Positions 36,470 to 49,010 of a stretch of DNA of 64,000 nt are shown here, piece by piece; position 1 is the stretch's first letter; each line of letters begins with the position of its first letter. A model generated the notes under the pieces. It worked only from the letters and a program-made list of their open reading frames with translations, ran no database searches and was not told the DNA's origin. This stretch comes from Pisaster brevispinus (Eukaryota; Echinodermata; Asteroidea; Forcipulatida; Asteriidae): the NCBI GenBank assembly GCA_023634235.1, contig JAMKCF010000044.1, forward strand, positions 620,001 to 684,000, read 5' to 3'. The translations under genes were made by a program, and so were the position numbers.

Positions 36470-39400
36470 GAAAAAAAAGCGGGTCAGGCAGGTTTTTTTC
36501 CAGAAACCCTTCAATTGACAAAATATTTATCTATTTCGAGCTTTGAGGAATCGTACAATAAAACATTAATCTTGTTTAACTTACCATTACATTCCTTAAG
36601 TACAAACATCAGCCAACACGTCATTCTTTCAATGAGCCTTAGTTTTAATCTGCAATAACAACAGTACAAACATTTTGTTCAGGTATAATTTCAGAGGCCA
36701 GACTAAATTCCCGTACAGCCTCGGTTTGGTAACATTGGGTTTTAAGGTAGTGAAAAAAAACCATTGATGGTTCGAGTTTTGAACTGTCCAATTTGAATGT
36801 TTTTGCACTAAAAGGCCTACCTAACTTGCCAAAATTAACTTGAAATTTGACTTTGTATTTGTATTTTCTGTAATAACTGATTTAATTTTACGATTTGTTT
36901 GTGTAAATAGAAAGAGGTATGTATGACTAAATCAATAAAAGTTTTCCCGAGGAACATAACACTATACAAAACACATTACAATGGTCACACACGATTTTAC
37001 TTCTTGGTAAAACAAATTTTAGGGGTTGCCCAGTATTGGTTTGCTATTGAATGAGTACAAGGGTTTATGATTTATTTGGAGGTGTTTTAAAGACATAAAC
37101 ATTAACTTTGTAACACAGATGCATACAGTAGGTGCACATTATTCCATTTCACATTGTTTACAAAATGACACACTTCTTCATTTACTGCCATTACTGAAAA
37201 ACATAAATCTTTCGCACTCACAAGTGCAAACCTCCAAAGCGAGGCTGAGAGGGGAAACAAGACCAAGCTAGGGATCTCCCCTGGAATTAGATTAACAAAT
37301 GACTATTCAATGTTAACACTGTAACTACATGCATCATGCATCAATTGGGAACACGTTCAAAAAGTCCAAATCACATTGGACCTCAAGGGACTCCATCAAC
37401 TGTTAGTGACGTAACGCACTGAAAAGAACAATAGCAAATGTCGGGGAAAACTAAGCCTACGTAGAGGGCGCTATGCTAGTTTAACGGTGGCAAAAAAGTA
37501 CGAATATTTAGAAGAGATATCCAAATATTTATTTGATTTTCTGCGAGTGAATCAGAATTTCGGACACTGGAAGAAAGTCACGGAACGGGTCGAGTTCACC
37601 CAACCGACTCGACCCTTCATTATCATTGAATGCACTGAGTACAGAAAAAATGAAAACGGGTAAATTGTATGTTGGCAATTCTCTGCCTGAAAGACTTGAC
37701 ATGTTTAATATAAAGTAACATCATTCGTTAATTGTTATTTTAAATATTGGTCAAAGTCAGAATCAGTTTCAGTTGCTTGTTTACGTTAGTTCTTCGGCTG
37801 GACTTAGCTTCACATTTGATATTGGTTCCGACCCCCAAGATCTAACATTGCCATACGGTTATCCTAACGACGGGTGTTGATGTTTATTGCTATTATTATT
37901 CTACTATATATATTTTTCGTTCAGCTATGACTTTCCTGACTAGAATGAGTAAGGCCTGGAATGTCGGTAAGTCTGGAGGGAACTTCAGGACTTTCAAAGG
38001 TTGCTCTGGTCTCCCACTAGAAATCCGGACTTTTGACATAAAAACAAACCAAAATGTGTTTTATTTTTAAGCCAGAGTTTGAATTCAATCATGAGCAAGT
38101 ATCGCGGTGTCAAAAAATGCAGGATTCAATTTCATGGTTCCGCTTACCGCAAAGTTTTGAGCCTGTATCCCCCGTAAAATACTTCATTCATGCATCATGA
38201 GCGCGGACTTCCGAGGTAAGCACAATTAATGTTAGTATTGTGAACTTCAAACCGGTAATTGTTAAACGGTACGGACAATGCATCACAAGTTCTGAAAGAC
38301 TTTACAATTAAAATGACATTGGTCCTTGCGAAATACCGTCATTTTCATGTACGCAGCACAATGGAAAGAACAATAGCAAACGTGAGAAAAATAGAGCAGA
38401 ACGAGGGCGCTATGCCAATTTAACGGTCATGCTTTCAATACGGATTCCTCCAACGGGCTTCATAAAATAACCGTTCCTGGATGAGTAAAGGTTTGTTGAA
38501 AAAATGATTAAAATAAATTCATGAACTTTACCTTAAAATGGGGTGGGGCAGCGTGTACGATGACCTTAACAATAGTTCTCTAACATTGTACACACACATT
38601 CGTGTCCGTGTACAATTTTATCTTTATTAATGTGTGTATTGCGTGCCAAGTCAATGGTTTGTTTTGTGCTCGGCCTGTCGCTGCAGCTTTATGTAGGCCT
38701 ACCGTGTGCACAGCTCAGGAGTTTACCTTATATCATATATGTAATTTGTAAACATACTGAAAATAATGAGCTTAAAGATTGTTTCGGCTGTCATTAATAC
38801 ACGGTTGAATCCGTAAATCATTCAAAAATGTATGATTTCAATACAACATCACATTGGTCCTTGCTGAACCCCATCAAATCCATGTACGTGCTACAACTGA
38901 AAATTACATTGGAAAAAAGTGAAAGAGCCAGAGCAGAAGGAGGGCGCTATGTCATGAATTTTAATACGGTATCGAGTAAGGACGTCGAAAGATTCAGGTC
39001 TAAAATGGTGTATTGTTGTCAAGGCCACTTTAGGATTTTGCCGGCTTCAGTCTAGGATGCTAGTTTCTCCATGCTCTAATGCAATGGCTAAAATTATCAT
39101 AAGAAGATGAGTAGGTTAAGTTGAAATAATATTGTTTGGAGCAGCGTGAACAGCCCGATAAAAAATGCGTGCCCGCAAACGATTGCGTGTTTGTATTTTC
39201 CCCATGTAATTGTTTTTATTTCTAGGTATGATTCTTCGTTTACTAGTTTGTTCACTGTCGTCTTGTAAAGGTCTTGATCATTGAAAAATAGGTGGGTCAA
39301 ACAGTTTTTTTCGAAACCTTCAATTGACAAAATATTTATTTGTTTCGAGCTTTTAGGGATCGTACAAGAAAACATAAGTCTTGATTAACTTACCATTACA

Positions 39401-41650
39401 TTCCTTGAGTACAAACATCAGCCAACACGTCATTCTTTCAATGAGCCTTAGTTTTAATCTGCAATAACAATAGGGTGACATACATTTTTTCAGGTGGAAT
39501 TCTAGGGCCAGACTAAATTCCCGTAAAGCCTCGGTTTGGCAACATTGGGTTTTAGGGTAGTGAAAAAAAAAACATTGGTGGTTCGAGTTTTGAACTATCC
39601 AATTGGATTGTTTTTTGCACTAGTACTAATGGTAAACTTGCAAAAAATAACTCGGAATTTGACTTAATTTGTATTTTCTGTAATAACTGATTTCGTTTTA
39701 CGATTATGTTTTATTGTGAACAGCAACAGGTATGTATGACTAAATCAGTAAAAGTGTTTCGAGGAACATAACACTACAAAACACATTGCAATGGTAACAC
39801 ATGAATTTTCTTCTTGGTAACACAAATACAAATTTAAGGGGGTTGTCCAGTATTGGTTTGATATTAAATGAGTAAAAGGGTTTACTATGATTTATTTGGA
39901 GGTGTTTCAGAGGCATAAGGCAAAACATAAACGCATACAGTAGGTGCACATTATTCCATTTCACATTGTATACAAAATGACACACTTCTTCATTTACTGC
40001 CATTACTGAAAAACACAAATCTTTCACACTCACAAGTGCAAACCTCCAAAGCGAGGCTGAGAGGGGAAACAAGACCAAGCTAGGGATCTCCCCTGGAATG
40101 AGATTAACAGATGACTATTCAACTTTAACACTGCAACTACATGCATCATGCATCAATTGGGAAAACGTTCAAAAAGTCCAAATCACATTGGACCTCAAGG
40201 GACTCCATCAACTGGAACAATGGCAAACGTGATGGAAAAAGAGCAGAACGAGGGCGCTATGCCAAGTTAACGGTAGGCTTTCAATACGGATTCCTCGAAC
40301 GGGTTTCATTAAATAACCGTTCCTGGACGAGTAAAGGTTTGTTGAAGAAAAAAAATTAAATAAATATAATAATTTTAGTTAAAAATGGGGTTAAGGCAGC
40401 GTGTATGACGACCTTAACAAATTATAGTTCTCAACAATGTACACACACATTAGTGTCCGTGAACAATTTTGTATTTATTAAAGGCGTATTAAGTCGATGG
40501 TTTGTTTTGTGCTCGGCCCGTCGCTGCAACTAAATGTACCGTGTGCACAGCTCAAGAGTTTATCTTTCAGCGTCCATTTCATTTGTCCAAAGGTAAACTT
40601 ACTGAAAATAATGAGCTTGAAGCTTGTTTTTGGCTGGCATTTATACAAGGGAGAATCTGTAAATCATTAAAAAATGTATGATTTCAATAAAACATCATAT
40701 TGGTCGTAGCTGGACCCCCATCAACTCCATGTATGCGCTACAACTGAAAATTACATTGGAAAAAGTGAAAGAGACAGAGCAGAAGGAGGGCGCTATGTCA
40801 TGTTAACGGTCACAATTTTAATACGGTATCTAGTACAGACGTCGAAAGATTCAGGTCTAAAATGGTGTATTGTTGTCAAGGCCATGTTTAGGATTTTGCC
40901 GGCTTCAGTCTAGGATGCTAGTTTCTCCATGCTCTAATGCAAATGCTAAAAATAATCATAAGAAGATGAGTAGATTAAGTTTAAAAGGTATTGTTTGGAG
41001 CAGCGTGAACAGCCCGATAAAAAATGCGTGCACACAAACGAATGGGCGTTTGTATTTTCCCCATGTAATTGTTTTTATTTCTAGGTATGATTCTTCGTTT
41101 ACTAGTTTGTTCACTGTCGTCTTGTAAAGGTCTTGATCATTGAAAAATAGGTGGGTCAAACAGTTTTTTTCGAAACCTTCAATTGACAAAATATTTATTT
41201 GTTTCGAGCTTTTAGGGATCGTACAAGAAAACATAAGTCTTGATTAACTTACCATTACATTCCTTGAGTACAAACATCAGCCAACACGTCATTCTTTCAA
41301 TGAGCCTTAGTTTTAATCTGCAATAACAATAGGGTGACATACATTTTTTCAGGTGGAATTCTAGGGCCAGACTAAATTCCCGTAAAGCCTCGGTTTGGCA
41401 ACATTGGGTTTTAGGGTAGTGAAAAAAAAAACATTGGTGGTTCGAGTTTTGAACTATCCAATTGGATTGTTTTTTGCACTAGTACTAATGGTAAACTTGC
41501 AAAAAATAACTCGGAATTTGACTTAATTTGTATTTTCTGTAATAACTGATTTCGTTTTACGATTATGTTTTATTGTGAACAGCAACAGGTATGTATGACT
41601 AAATCACTAAAAGTGTTTCGAGGAACATAACACTACAAAACACATTGCAA
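36470..41650 (+). repeat. Tandem segmental duplication, 2.8 + 1.9 + 0.5 kb
   Basis: Unit 1 (about 36470-39289), unit 2 (39290-41149) and partial unit 3 (41150-41650) share the same order of sequence, for example CATTACATTCCTT(A/G)AGTAC, AGCCTCGGTTTGG and CACACTTCTTCATTTACTGC. Unit 3 matches unit 2 with about one difference in 500 bases. Unit 1 is more diverged and holds about 0.94 kb (37408-38350) absent from unit 2. Unit 3 stops abruptly after ACACATTGCAA. No gene is recognised; equal-looking minus-strand frames at 39097-39375 and 40956-41234 are duplicated non-coding DNA as far as I can tell. Confidence 0.92.
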
Positions 41651-42049
41651 CTTCTCTGCCCGGACTACTTGTAAGCCTCTCTCATGAGTAGACTGTTTCC
41701 TCTCAGCATTGAGTTGGTGACGGGATTACAACTAAATAACTTTTTTTTTAAGTTCCCAAATGTAATACCTTTGGGTTTGATACAAAAATATCTGATGGAT
41801 ATATTGGTTGACGTAGTGAGCGTCTTAGTTTGTATTTCCCAATGGATACAGCCAACAGTTTATTCAAAATATTTGCCACGATGAGAGAGTTAAAATTATT
41901 AATATTGTTATCACTTCTCTGACATTTAATTATAGTGTTTGCGAGTGTGTCTCTCTTAATCGCCGATGTAAAATGTTGTTTATAAGATACAACTTGGTAA
42001 AAAAAAAATTAAAACAAAAATAAATAAATAACAAACTAAAAGTTACTCG
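41651..42049. other. Intergenic, no gene recognised
   Basis: Unique-looking AT-rich sequence after the breakpoint of the segmental duplication. No domain in the 66-codon frame at 41684-41884. Confidence 0.45.
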
Positions 42050-42402
42050 GTGATAGTCAGGCATTCAGGAGCCGCGATTTGGGGTTATTCCCCTACCGGA
42101 GTTTACGGTCGAAACGCGTAAACCACGAATAGAGGCCCCTTACCGGCTTCCATATAGGACCCTTCTGGTATGACAACCGACTCACCGCATATCCTCCCCT
42201 ACCTCGACCCCTGGCGCCGCGGGCCCTCCCCCCTCAGGGTAAACAAGGCGGCTCCCAAACCATACTGGTGCCAGTCCCAGTAAAATTGCCTTGTTTCGTA
42301 CTATTGGGGGGAGCCGGTGATCGAACCCAGAACCGGTGGCCACCCGGTTAAGAATTCTGAGATAGTACCAGCGCATTATCGAACCGAGCTACTGCGTTGG
42401 TG
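42050..42402 (-). mobile_element. tRNA-derived SINE, minus strand
   Basis: Read on the minus strand, the head (about 42402 down to 42305) holds CAGTAGCTCGGTTCGATAATG (A-box region) and TCTGGGTTCGATCACCGG (B-box). It continues into a GC-richer body that includes CCGCCTTGTTTACCCTGAGG. The lack of a paired acceptor stem and the long body favour a SINE over a tRNA gene. Confidence 0.65.
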
Positions 42403-42695
42403 CTTATCGAGGCCGATTTAAATTGTTATAAGCCGAAGATCCACGTGCATTGTGGGAAGGTCGTTTGATCACTGGGATGTGAACAACAGACCATGGATTG
42501 GAGATAGGCAAGTAAACTCTGCGGCTACAGATCTATTTAGAAAGAAGATTTATATTATTGGTGTTAATACTAACAGAAAATTGAGCACAATAAGAAAGTA
42601 TCGGCGAGAACTATACACCGATGTGCCCTTGCTTATGTTGATTCTAAGTTCAACTTCATCTGGAACTAATTGACAATACTGTTCACGTTTACTAA

Positions 42696-42790
42696 CGGAT
42701 TAGCTCAATGAGTTAAGGCGCAGGGAGTGTCACACTTCAGACGCCGGGTCTGAGTTCAATTGCCGACCGGGCCACATCATTGGGGAATAA
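42696..42790 (+). mobile_element. tRNA-like SINE head
   Basis: GGATTAGCTCAATGAGTTAAGG forms a D-arm-like A-box, and GGTCTGAGTTCAATTGCC a degenerate B-box. The TAGCTCAATGAG core is tRNA-like. No downstream tRNA 3' stem pairs, so this is a SINE head or tRNA pseudogene. Confidence 0.55.
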
Positions 42791-45435
42791 GGCATTATTT
42801 ACGTTTTAAATTACAGATTTTATTTACGATTTTTTTTTAAAGGAACAAATTAATAATTAAAAAAGAGGGAAAAAAGGAAGAAAAAAAATTCCCCCAAAAT
42901 AGACAGCTCTTAAAAAGAAGAAGACATTTTCAAACCAAACATAAACACGGTTTCGTAATTAATTCTTGATTTATGTGGTAAGTTTCAAACTTGTGAAAAA
43001 TGTTAACCACTACCGGTGATGGGAAGGCGGTTCCAGAAACCTTGCCCCACCTGATCCCCAAATGAGATTTTTAAAAAATGCCCTAAATGATTGGTTCAAT
43101 ACATCAACAACCCGTAAACCACGTCTTTTGCCCATGCTTGCCCCCCCCCTTCCCAAAAGGAAATGTTTAGTTACGTCACTGACCACCACTAAACCAAAGT
43201 TACCTCCTGTTCTTAAGCAACGAAACTGTCCCAAAGACAAAACTGTCTTTACTTCAAGCAAAATCAGCATATATGATGTTACGGACGTGTTTTTTTCTTA
43301 GCACTTCCAATGTTTGCACCTACACCTTAGAGTTACACACTCTAGGGGCATTTTCAAAACCTCGCATTCCTCGGTAAGTTTTCAAACTCGCACATTCGGT
43401 ACGGGTTTTCAAACAGGTGGTCGAAGCTCAAGTTGGAACCAAGCCATGATTTCGAAAAGGACCTATGTATATGAAATCAATAAATACAGAGGGCGCCATT
43501 TAATGTTGATACTAATTGGGCGCGCGCACATGTTTAAAAATTGATTTTATTCACGTACCTGATACACTCCAATTGCTCTCTTCCATGGACCTTCCTTGCC
43601 TCACACTGAGATATAAACATCTGGTTTGAAGCAAGTTATATTCGTACTGTCCTCCTAACGGTTAAACACTTCGTCAGCTCGGAAAACCAGGCATTCTGTA
43701 CGAAAATTAACAGACAGGATGCAGGCATATTGTGTTTGCAATGGCCACTGGAACGCCGAGCTTAGTTCCATATGCATGTGTGACGGGGAATACTCTAAAT
43801 ATGCCACACATGGGGGGCCTGGGCCTTAACGTATGTTTACTTTGAGCACGTTTATTTCTGTTATAAAATTCCATTTCCATAAGTGATGCTTTCTGAGTTT
43901 CATTAAATGGAATATTAATATACAAGGTAAACCATAAAATATATAACACACTTTTTTGTTTACTTTTCAACCGCTAGGCTGTTGGCGACGTTATCTGGTC
44001 CCAGTAAACAAAGTAACAATGACAGATTGAATTATAATGGTATGTGATGGTTGCAGATAATGTTGACTTTAAAAAACTAAATATGGTCTTTGTTTGATTA
44101 ATACAACAGAAAAATATTTGTGGATTCAAGTCATCGATAACGTAAGGCCTACAGTTAAATCTCGTAGCCAAGTTGCATCAACAATATCAATCTTGTCTTG
44201 AAATTTCAACTAAAACTTTTTTGTTTCCTCTGTGCTCAACAAAATTTCATTTTTATTTTTGGTTTTAAAATCAGACGGCATCACTTCCCCTCTCAAATTA
44301 ACCCAACAGAACCGTAAATGAAACGTAAAATCTCAATCAGAACCGGTTAAAAAAAAGAAAGAATAAACCACAAATCTCTTAAACTAAACGAAACAAAGAA
44401 AAGAAAAAAAACCGCAAACTATTAAGCCCGAAAAAGTTGAACAATTACATTAAAACAAATATTTGTTAAAACAATAAAAAGAAAAGATAAACAATCGAGA
44501 ACTACAATGAATAAAAACGAAACACAAGTGGCGGGCAAAGTTTGGCCATCTGCTCAAGAGAAACTACGTGAAGAAAAATCAACTTTGTGCAATTCTTATT
44601 TATTGATATTTCGATCATCTTGGTACAGCAATGCATTATTTTTATGCTACTTCCATAAAGTCTAAAGGTACAGAACCGAGAACTTTTAACAAAACTGTTC
44701 AATGACTGAACTCTTTTAGTTTAAATTAAGACCAACCTGAGAATGTTTATACAGACATCTTGACCTAATTGACTTTGCTGCAACAGTCGGGTCCCCAATG
44801 CCCACAGTGACAATGGCAGTTCTAACGCTGATTTCATAAAGTCTTGTTTGCCTTGTTTTGGTTATTCTGGTCTGAAGTGAAGATAAATAACATGATTACA
44901 TAATAATAAACTGTTTATAGATTTAAATTTTTCTTCAAAGAGATTGCTAGCGTGCTAGTAGAGCAACCTTATAAATGTAGATGAACTGAGTTGAAATGAG
45001 CAGCATTAAACCAACACTTTCATTATCACCAGTGTTCTGTCCTTAGTTGTCTTACATGAAACTTATTACTTAACGTATTGTCCAATCAAGAAACTTTCCA
45101 AAAACCACAGCCATGACTACAATCCTTCATAGATGTTTAAAAACACTAGATGCAACTTCTTTAAGATTTGGAACCAGCCAAAGCTCAAGTTGGAAACCAC
45201 TCAGGGTCAGTAAGGGCCCTTCTTTGAATAAGAGCGACATAAACAATTCTTACTTTAAATTTGTATACAACACTTTTTAAATATCTTTAAAATACCCCTC
45301 AATAATCCAAATCATCATTTAATTGTTTGTTGATATTATAAAGACGTCTTTCTAATATAAAATACATACATGCTATATTACTAGACCTCAGTAAACAAGT
45401 TTTTTGTTGCCCAGTTTTCTAAAAAATCTCATTAA
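42791..45435. other. Long stretch without a recognisable gene
   Basis: AT-rich. An AGAGGGCGCC motif lies near 43489. Frames at 43062-43301, 43314-43544, 43707-43970 and 44502-44702 show no motif I recognise. Confidence 0.45.
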
Positions 45436-45745
45436 GGGATGGTACATCTTTGGTTATTGGAAGAGTACATTCATTCCAATCCTCTAGATTTCAAGAAACA
45501 TATCATAAACGAATGGTACATCATTGGTTTTTGGAAGAGTACATTCATTCAAATCCCCTAGTTTACATGAAACATATCATAAAAGGATGGTACACCATTG
45601 GTTATTGGAAACATTAACATTATTATTCCAATACTCTAGTTTTCAAGAAGCAAGTTATAAAGGAATTGTACATCATTGGGTTTTGGAAGAGTACATTCAT
45701 TCAAATTCTCTAGTGTTCAAGAAGCATCAAGTGGTGGTATCTTAT
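45436..45745 (+). repeat. ~74-bp tandem repeat, four units
   Basis: GGTACATCATTGGTT(A/T)TTGG, AGAGTACATTCATTCAAAT and a TCAAGAAGCA/CATATCATAAA phrase recur with starts near 45436, 45510, 45584 and 45662. The third unit has a small insertion. The 96-codon plus-strand frame (45524-45814) follows the repeat. Confidence 0.85.
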
Positions 45746-46050
45746 TGGATTAAGGAAGTTTGTGGCATATTTGAAATATCATCACAGGTAATTGGTAGGA
45801 ATATTTCAGCATAAAGAACATGAACGAATGAATCTGGAAAGAGTCAAAGGAGTATAAATTCCTTGTCAGCCTCTGATACCCAGTTTTTGTTACATTAAAA
45901 ACATAACTATGAAACACTTACATTGAACTAAGTAGGTTACATTTATATAAAACATATATGTAACTTAATTTTAAGGAACTGTGCTTTTATGGCATCATAA
46001 TTTCTGACACCCCATGGCAAAGTCAGGTGCTCTAGGAAAAGGACAATGGC
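45746..46050. other. Intergenic, no gene recognised
   Basis: Short AT-rich spacer between a tandem repeat and a TTAA MITE. Confidence 0.5.
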
Positions 46051-46054
46051 TTAA

Positions 46055-46435
46055 AGGGAAGGTTTACAGTTGGTTAATACTCTGAAAATTATTGGCAATA
46101 ACAACTTACTTGGTACAGCGGCTTTGTATAGTATAATGCATTTTGAGAAACTTTTCACTTCGAAGTACTGTGGTTATGGAAAAATATATCACTTTTTAAC
46201 CCCCAAAATGTGAATCTGAGAAGTGTTACGGCCGTAACGTTTCTCAGATCCTGTATTCCTATAGGGAATATTCTTCCTGCATGGAAATATTTCCTCTGGT
46301 TTTTCTGTGATATCTAAAAAAACACGACCACCTTTTGAAGTGAAATTTTCACCGGTTAGTTTTACTGTATATACCCACATTTACATAGGATTAAAACAAT
46401 CAAACGATTCCAAAAACCAAAGGTATAGTTTGCCT
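46055..46435. mobile_element. TTAA-flanked 0.38-kb MITE
   Basis: TTAA at 46051-46054 and 46436-46439 flank termini AGGGAAGGTTTAC and the complement of AGGCAAACTATAC. In the middle, AATCTGAGAAGTGTTACGG and CCGTAACGTTTCTCAGAT form a hairpin. A TTAA target duplication fits the Kolobok or piggyBac groups; the AGGG start favours Kolobok-like. A reversed relative lies at 9724-10110. No coding frame. Confidence 0.7.
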
Positions 46436-46509
46436 TTAACAAGTAGATACAACAGAAACAACATCCATGAGATGTGATGTCTTCAATATTTCTAATACTA
46501 TTTTCCAGA

Positions 46510-46640
46510 AAATTTTAATAAAAGGGGCATGCTTACATGTACAAAAAATGTTTTTATATGCAATTTGATTTTAAAGATTTAATGACGATTGATTTTTCAT
46601 CCTTCTTTTCTTTTGTTATACCCAAGCCTGCCAAAGTGCA
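46510..46640 (+). repeat. Dispersed fragment of the 33.7-36.5 kb unit
   Basis: AATAAAAGGGGCATGCTTAC, GTACAAAAAATG, ATGCAATTTG and CCCAAGCCTGCCAAAGTGC follow the same order as 35143-35270. Confidence 0.7.
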
Positions 46641-47690
46641 GTTGTAAACACAGGTCTTTCTAGGTGGGAATTACCTTGGAACTATGTTTTGTCTCCCCCG
46701 CCAACTCCAACAACCCCACCTCCGCCCCCACCCCAATGGGGGAAAAAAGCCATATTTCTTAGTGCAACAAGGTATGTCTGAGACTTTGTTGCTGGGAACA
46801 CATTAACGAATTATGGTGTCCTTTGTTGTTAATGACCTGTATCTTTTTAATTACTTTTTGGACAAAGTTGAAACTTTTACATTTTATTCAGACAAAAATA
46901 AAGCACCTTTTGTACATTCTAACTTAATTTCACTGAAAATGTGAGTTACGACCTTGACGATATATTTCCGGTAAAAACTCATCCTAAAAATTGTCGAACT
47001 GCTGCAGAATAGATGTGTTGTTTGAGGAGAGGAGCAGGGGGATCCTCATAACTATCTAAACAATCCCTGAGTGAGATACGAAAAGATTTTTTAAAAAGCC
47101 TGCCCTGCTTACAACTCTTGTCTACTGCCATGGAGTAGATTCATCAGTCTCCTGACGATGACTAGAGCAGGCGAGTTAAAGTGTTGAGACCAAACTTATG
47201 AAAAATGATTACAAAATGAGGGTGGAGGCAGGTGGTAGGGTGAGGGGGGGGGGGCAAAACTAGTACAGTGGGAGACCTTTCTACCAACAACAAGATCAAA
47301 TAAAGTTCACAAAGAAATGGATAGAGATGCAATGCTTACCATCTGTATAATAATTTATTTTCCACTCGGGAGAAATTGTTGAATATTTCCTTCATGCCCT
47401 CAACAAAATGGACATTGCAGTAGCCTATCCACTGTCCTTTGAAATCAATGCGACAAGAATGAGGCTAAGTAAGAGTTTGGTCAGATCAAATTTTATGGTG
47501 AAATGGTTTAATTCTGTTACTGTCAGACTAACCTAATCTGGTTGGCAAAACGGAAACTATGGTAAAACCATGACAATTGGCATAGTGATCTATATCTGGT
47601 GTGTACAAGTTTTTGCTTTCCTCATGCTTTGCTGTAGATGCAAATATTGTAGCTTTTGTTAATCCTCCTCTACAACTTTTTCAAATTTGA
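46641..47690. other. Intergenic apart from the hammerhead-like repeat
   Basis: Contains G-rich and C-rich runs near 46700-46745 and 47237-47252. No gene is recognised; the only structured item is at 47090-47190. Confidence 0.45.
47090..47190 (+). ncRNA. Degenerate hammerhead-like ribozyme repeat
   Basis: The plus strand has CTGACGA (matching the CUGANGA core), then GACTAG, AGCAGG and CGAGTT, a partly pairing stem, then AAAG where an active ribozyme needs GAAAC or a variant. Upstream, GTC precedes CTACTGCCATGGAGTAG, which can form a small hairpin. The minus strand also shows CTGATGA followed by TCTACT/AGTAGA. The layout is that of hammerhead-bearing retroelement ends, but missing core residues suggest it is inactive. 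Confidence 0.35.
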
Positions 47691-48650
47691 AACTTCAACT
47701 TCCAATTTTTACCGGAAGTAAGGTGAAATTTGGTCAAATGTTGTCAAAGACGAATGGCTTTCGTCGAATGGCTTTAAAATGATGTGATGATATTAAAATA
47801 CCAATTTACGTATTTTGATCATTGTTATTCCCAAGTTTACTATGTGAAGCCTTTCTGTTGTATGTGATTTGTTCACCTTAGTCATTTCATGTGGAACCCA
47901 GCTACTGAAAAGGACGCCGTCGCACACAACATTGGTACCATTCCAACATTGATGGCGTTCTTAATATTCTAGTGGAATGAAAACGGAATGGTGCATACAG
48001 CCCGATGCTCCACCTGCGCAGAGCATCAGAGCCACGTGTACACACCCTCTACATCGTAGGATGCATGTATGCACGTAATGTACGTGCACATGGACTTTTC
48101 TTTACGCGCTATGAATGGAGGTCAACACAAACGCGCGCTTTTATAACCAGAGGACAAGGTCAAACTGGTGTCATATCTGTGCAAAAAATGGAGCAGGGTA
48201 AACAAGCTTCAAACTAACATTTAAATATTTGTGGAAAAACAAAAAGTCCTTGAGATATAAATTATTGAAATTTTCAACCGGTTTCAACCGGAAGTAAAGG
48301 TCAAATGAGGTCACGTTTTGCACGACATTTGTAAGTCATTACAAAAGCTGTCATGTTATGCAAGTATCTTGTACGTAGCATTTTCGGTTCTCAAGGTACA
48401 ATTTTAAAAATTATGTAACGTTTACTTAACGTAATTACGTCATTGATGATGTCACCATCCCCAAAAAGTTGTGGCTTTGTCTACTCACCAAGCTTGATCT
48501 TCATGATAAGCTTCAAGTTTATACAAGCTTTACTTTTGTTCAAAATTGCTCGAGAAGTTTCATTGAGAAGAAGAAGACGAGGAAAAAAAACCCCAAAAAA
48601 CAGAACAATAACAATAGGTCTTTGGCTGTTTGCCGAACACCTAATTACAA
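47690..48650 (+). repeat. Copy of the CCGGAAGT / TGACGTCA module with hairpin end
   Basis: Two modules follow each other: TTTTACCGGAAGT near 47708 and a better one near 48280 (GGTTTCAACCGGAAGT), followed by GGTCAAATGAGGTCAC and ACGTCATTGATGATGTC near 48435. It ends in a GAGAAGAAGAAGACG stretch and the AGGTCTT...GAACACCTAA hairpin at about 48617-48642. The order equals that of unit 3 at 27566-28452, so this is a dispersed, self-contained copy. Confidence 0.7.
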
Positions 48651-48664
48651 ATGCCAAGGTCAAT

Positions 48665-49010
48665 TCTTTTTCATAGAAGAAATCATCACAACATTACAAC
48701 AACCTATGCCGTCAAAAAGATGACCTGCAGTGGCTGGGGTGCAGCAGTGAGTTTTTTAATTAATCAGCACAACCTGTGCTGTCACATGGATGATCTTCAG
48801 TGTTTGGAGTACAGCAGGTACTTTTCTAATTAGCACAACCTGTGTAGTTACATGGAGGACCTGAAATAGTTTGAATGCAGCAAGTGAGTTAACTAATCAG
48901 CACAACCTGTGCCATCACATGGATGACCTGAAATAGTTGGAGTGAAGCAGTAAGTTTACTAATCAGCACAACCTGTGCCGTCACATGGATGACCTGCAGC
49001 CGTTTGAATG
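48665..49010 (+). repeat. 66-bp zinc-finger-like minisatellite, array 1
   Basis: About five units of the type AATCAGCACAACCTGTGCC, GTCACATGGATGACCTGCAG, TGGTTGGAGTGCAGCAGTGAG. The same flank (ATCACAACATTACA) precedes this array and array 2. Stops interrupt the open phase, so it is not a gene as it stands. Confidence 0.85.

Noticed and set aside
39097..41234. Two near-identical 92-codon minus-strand ORFs
   Set aside because: They lie at equivalent positions of a tandem segmental duplication, lack recognisable motifs, and their similarity follows from recent DNA duplication.
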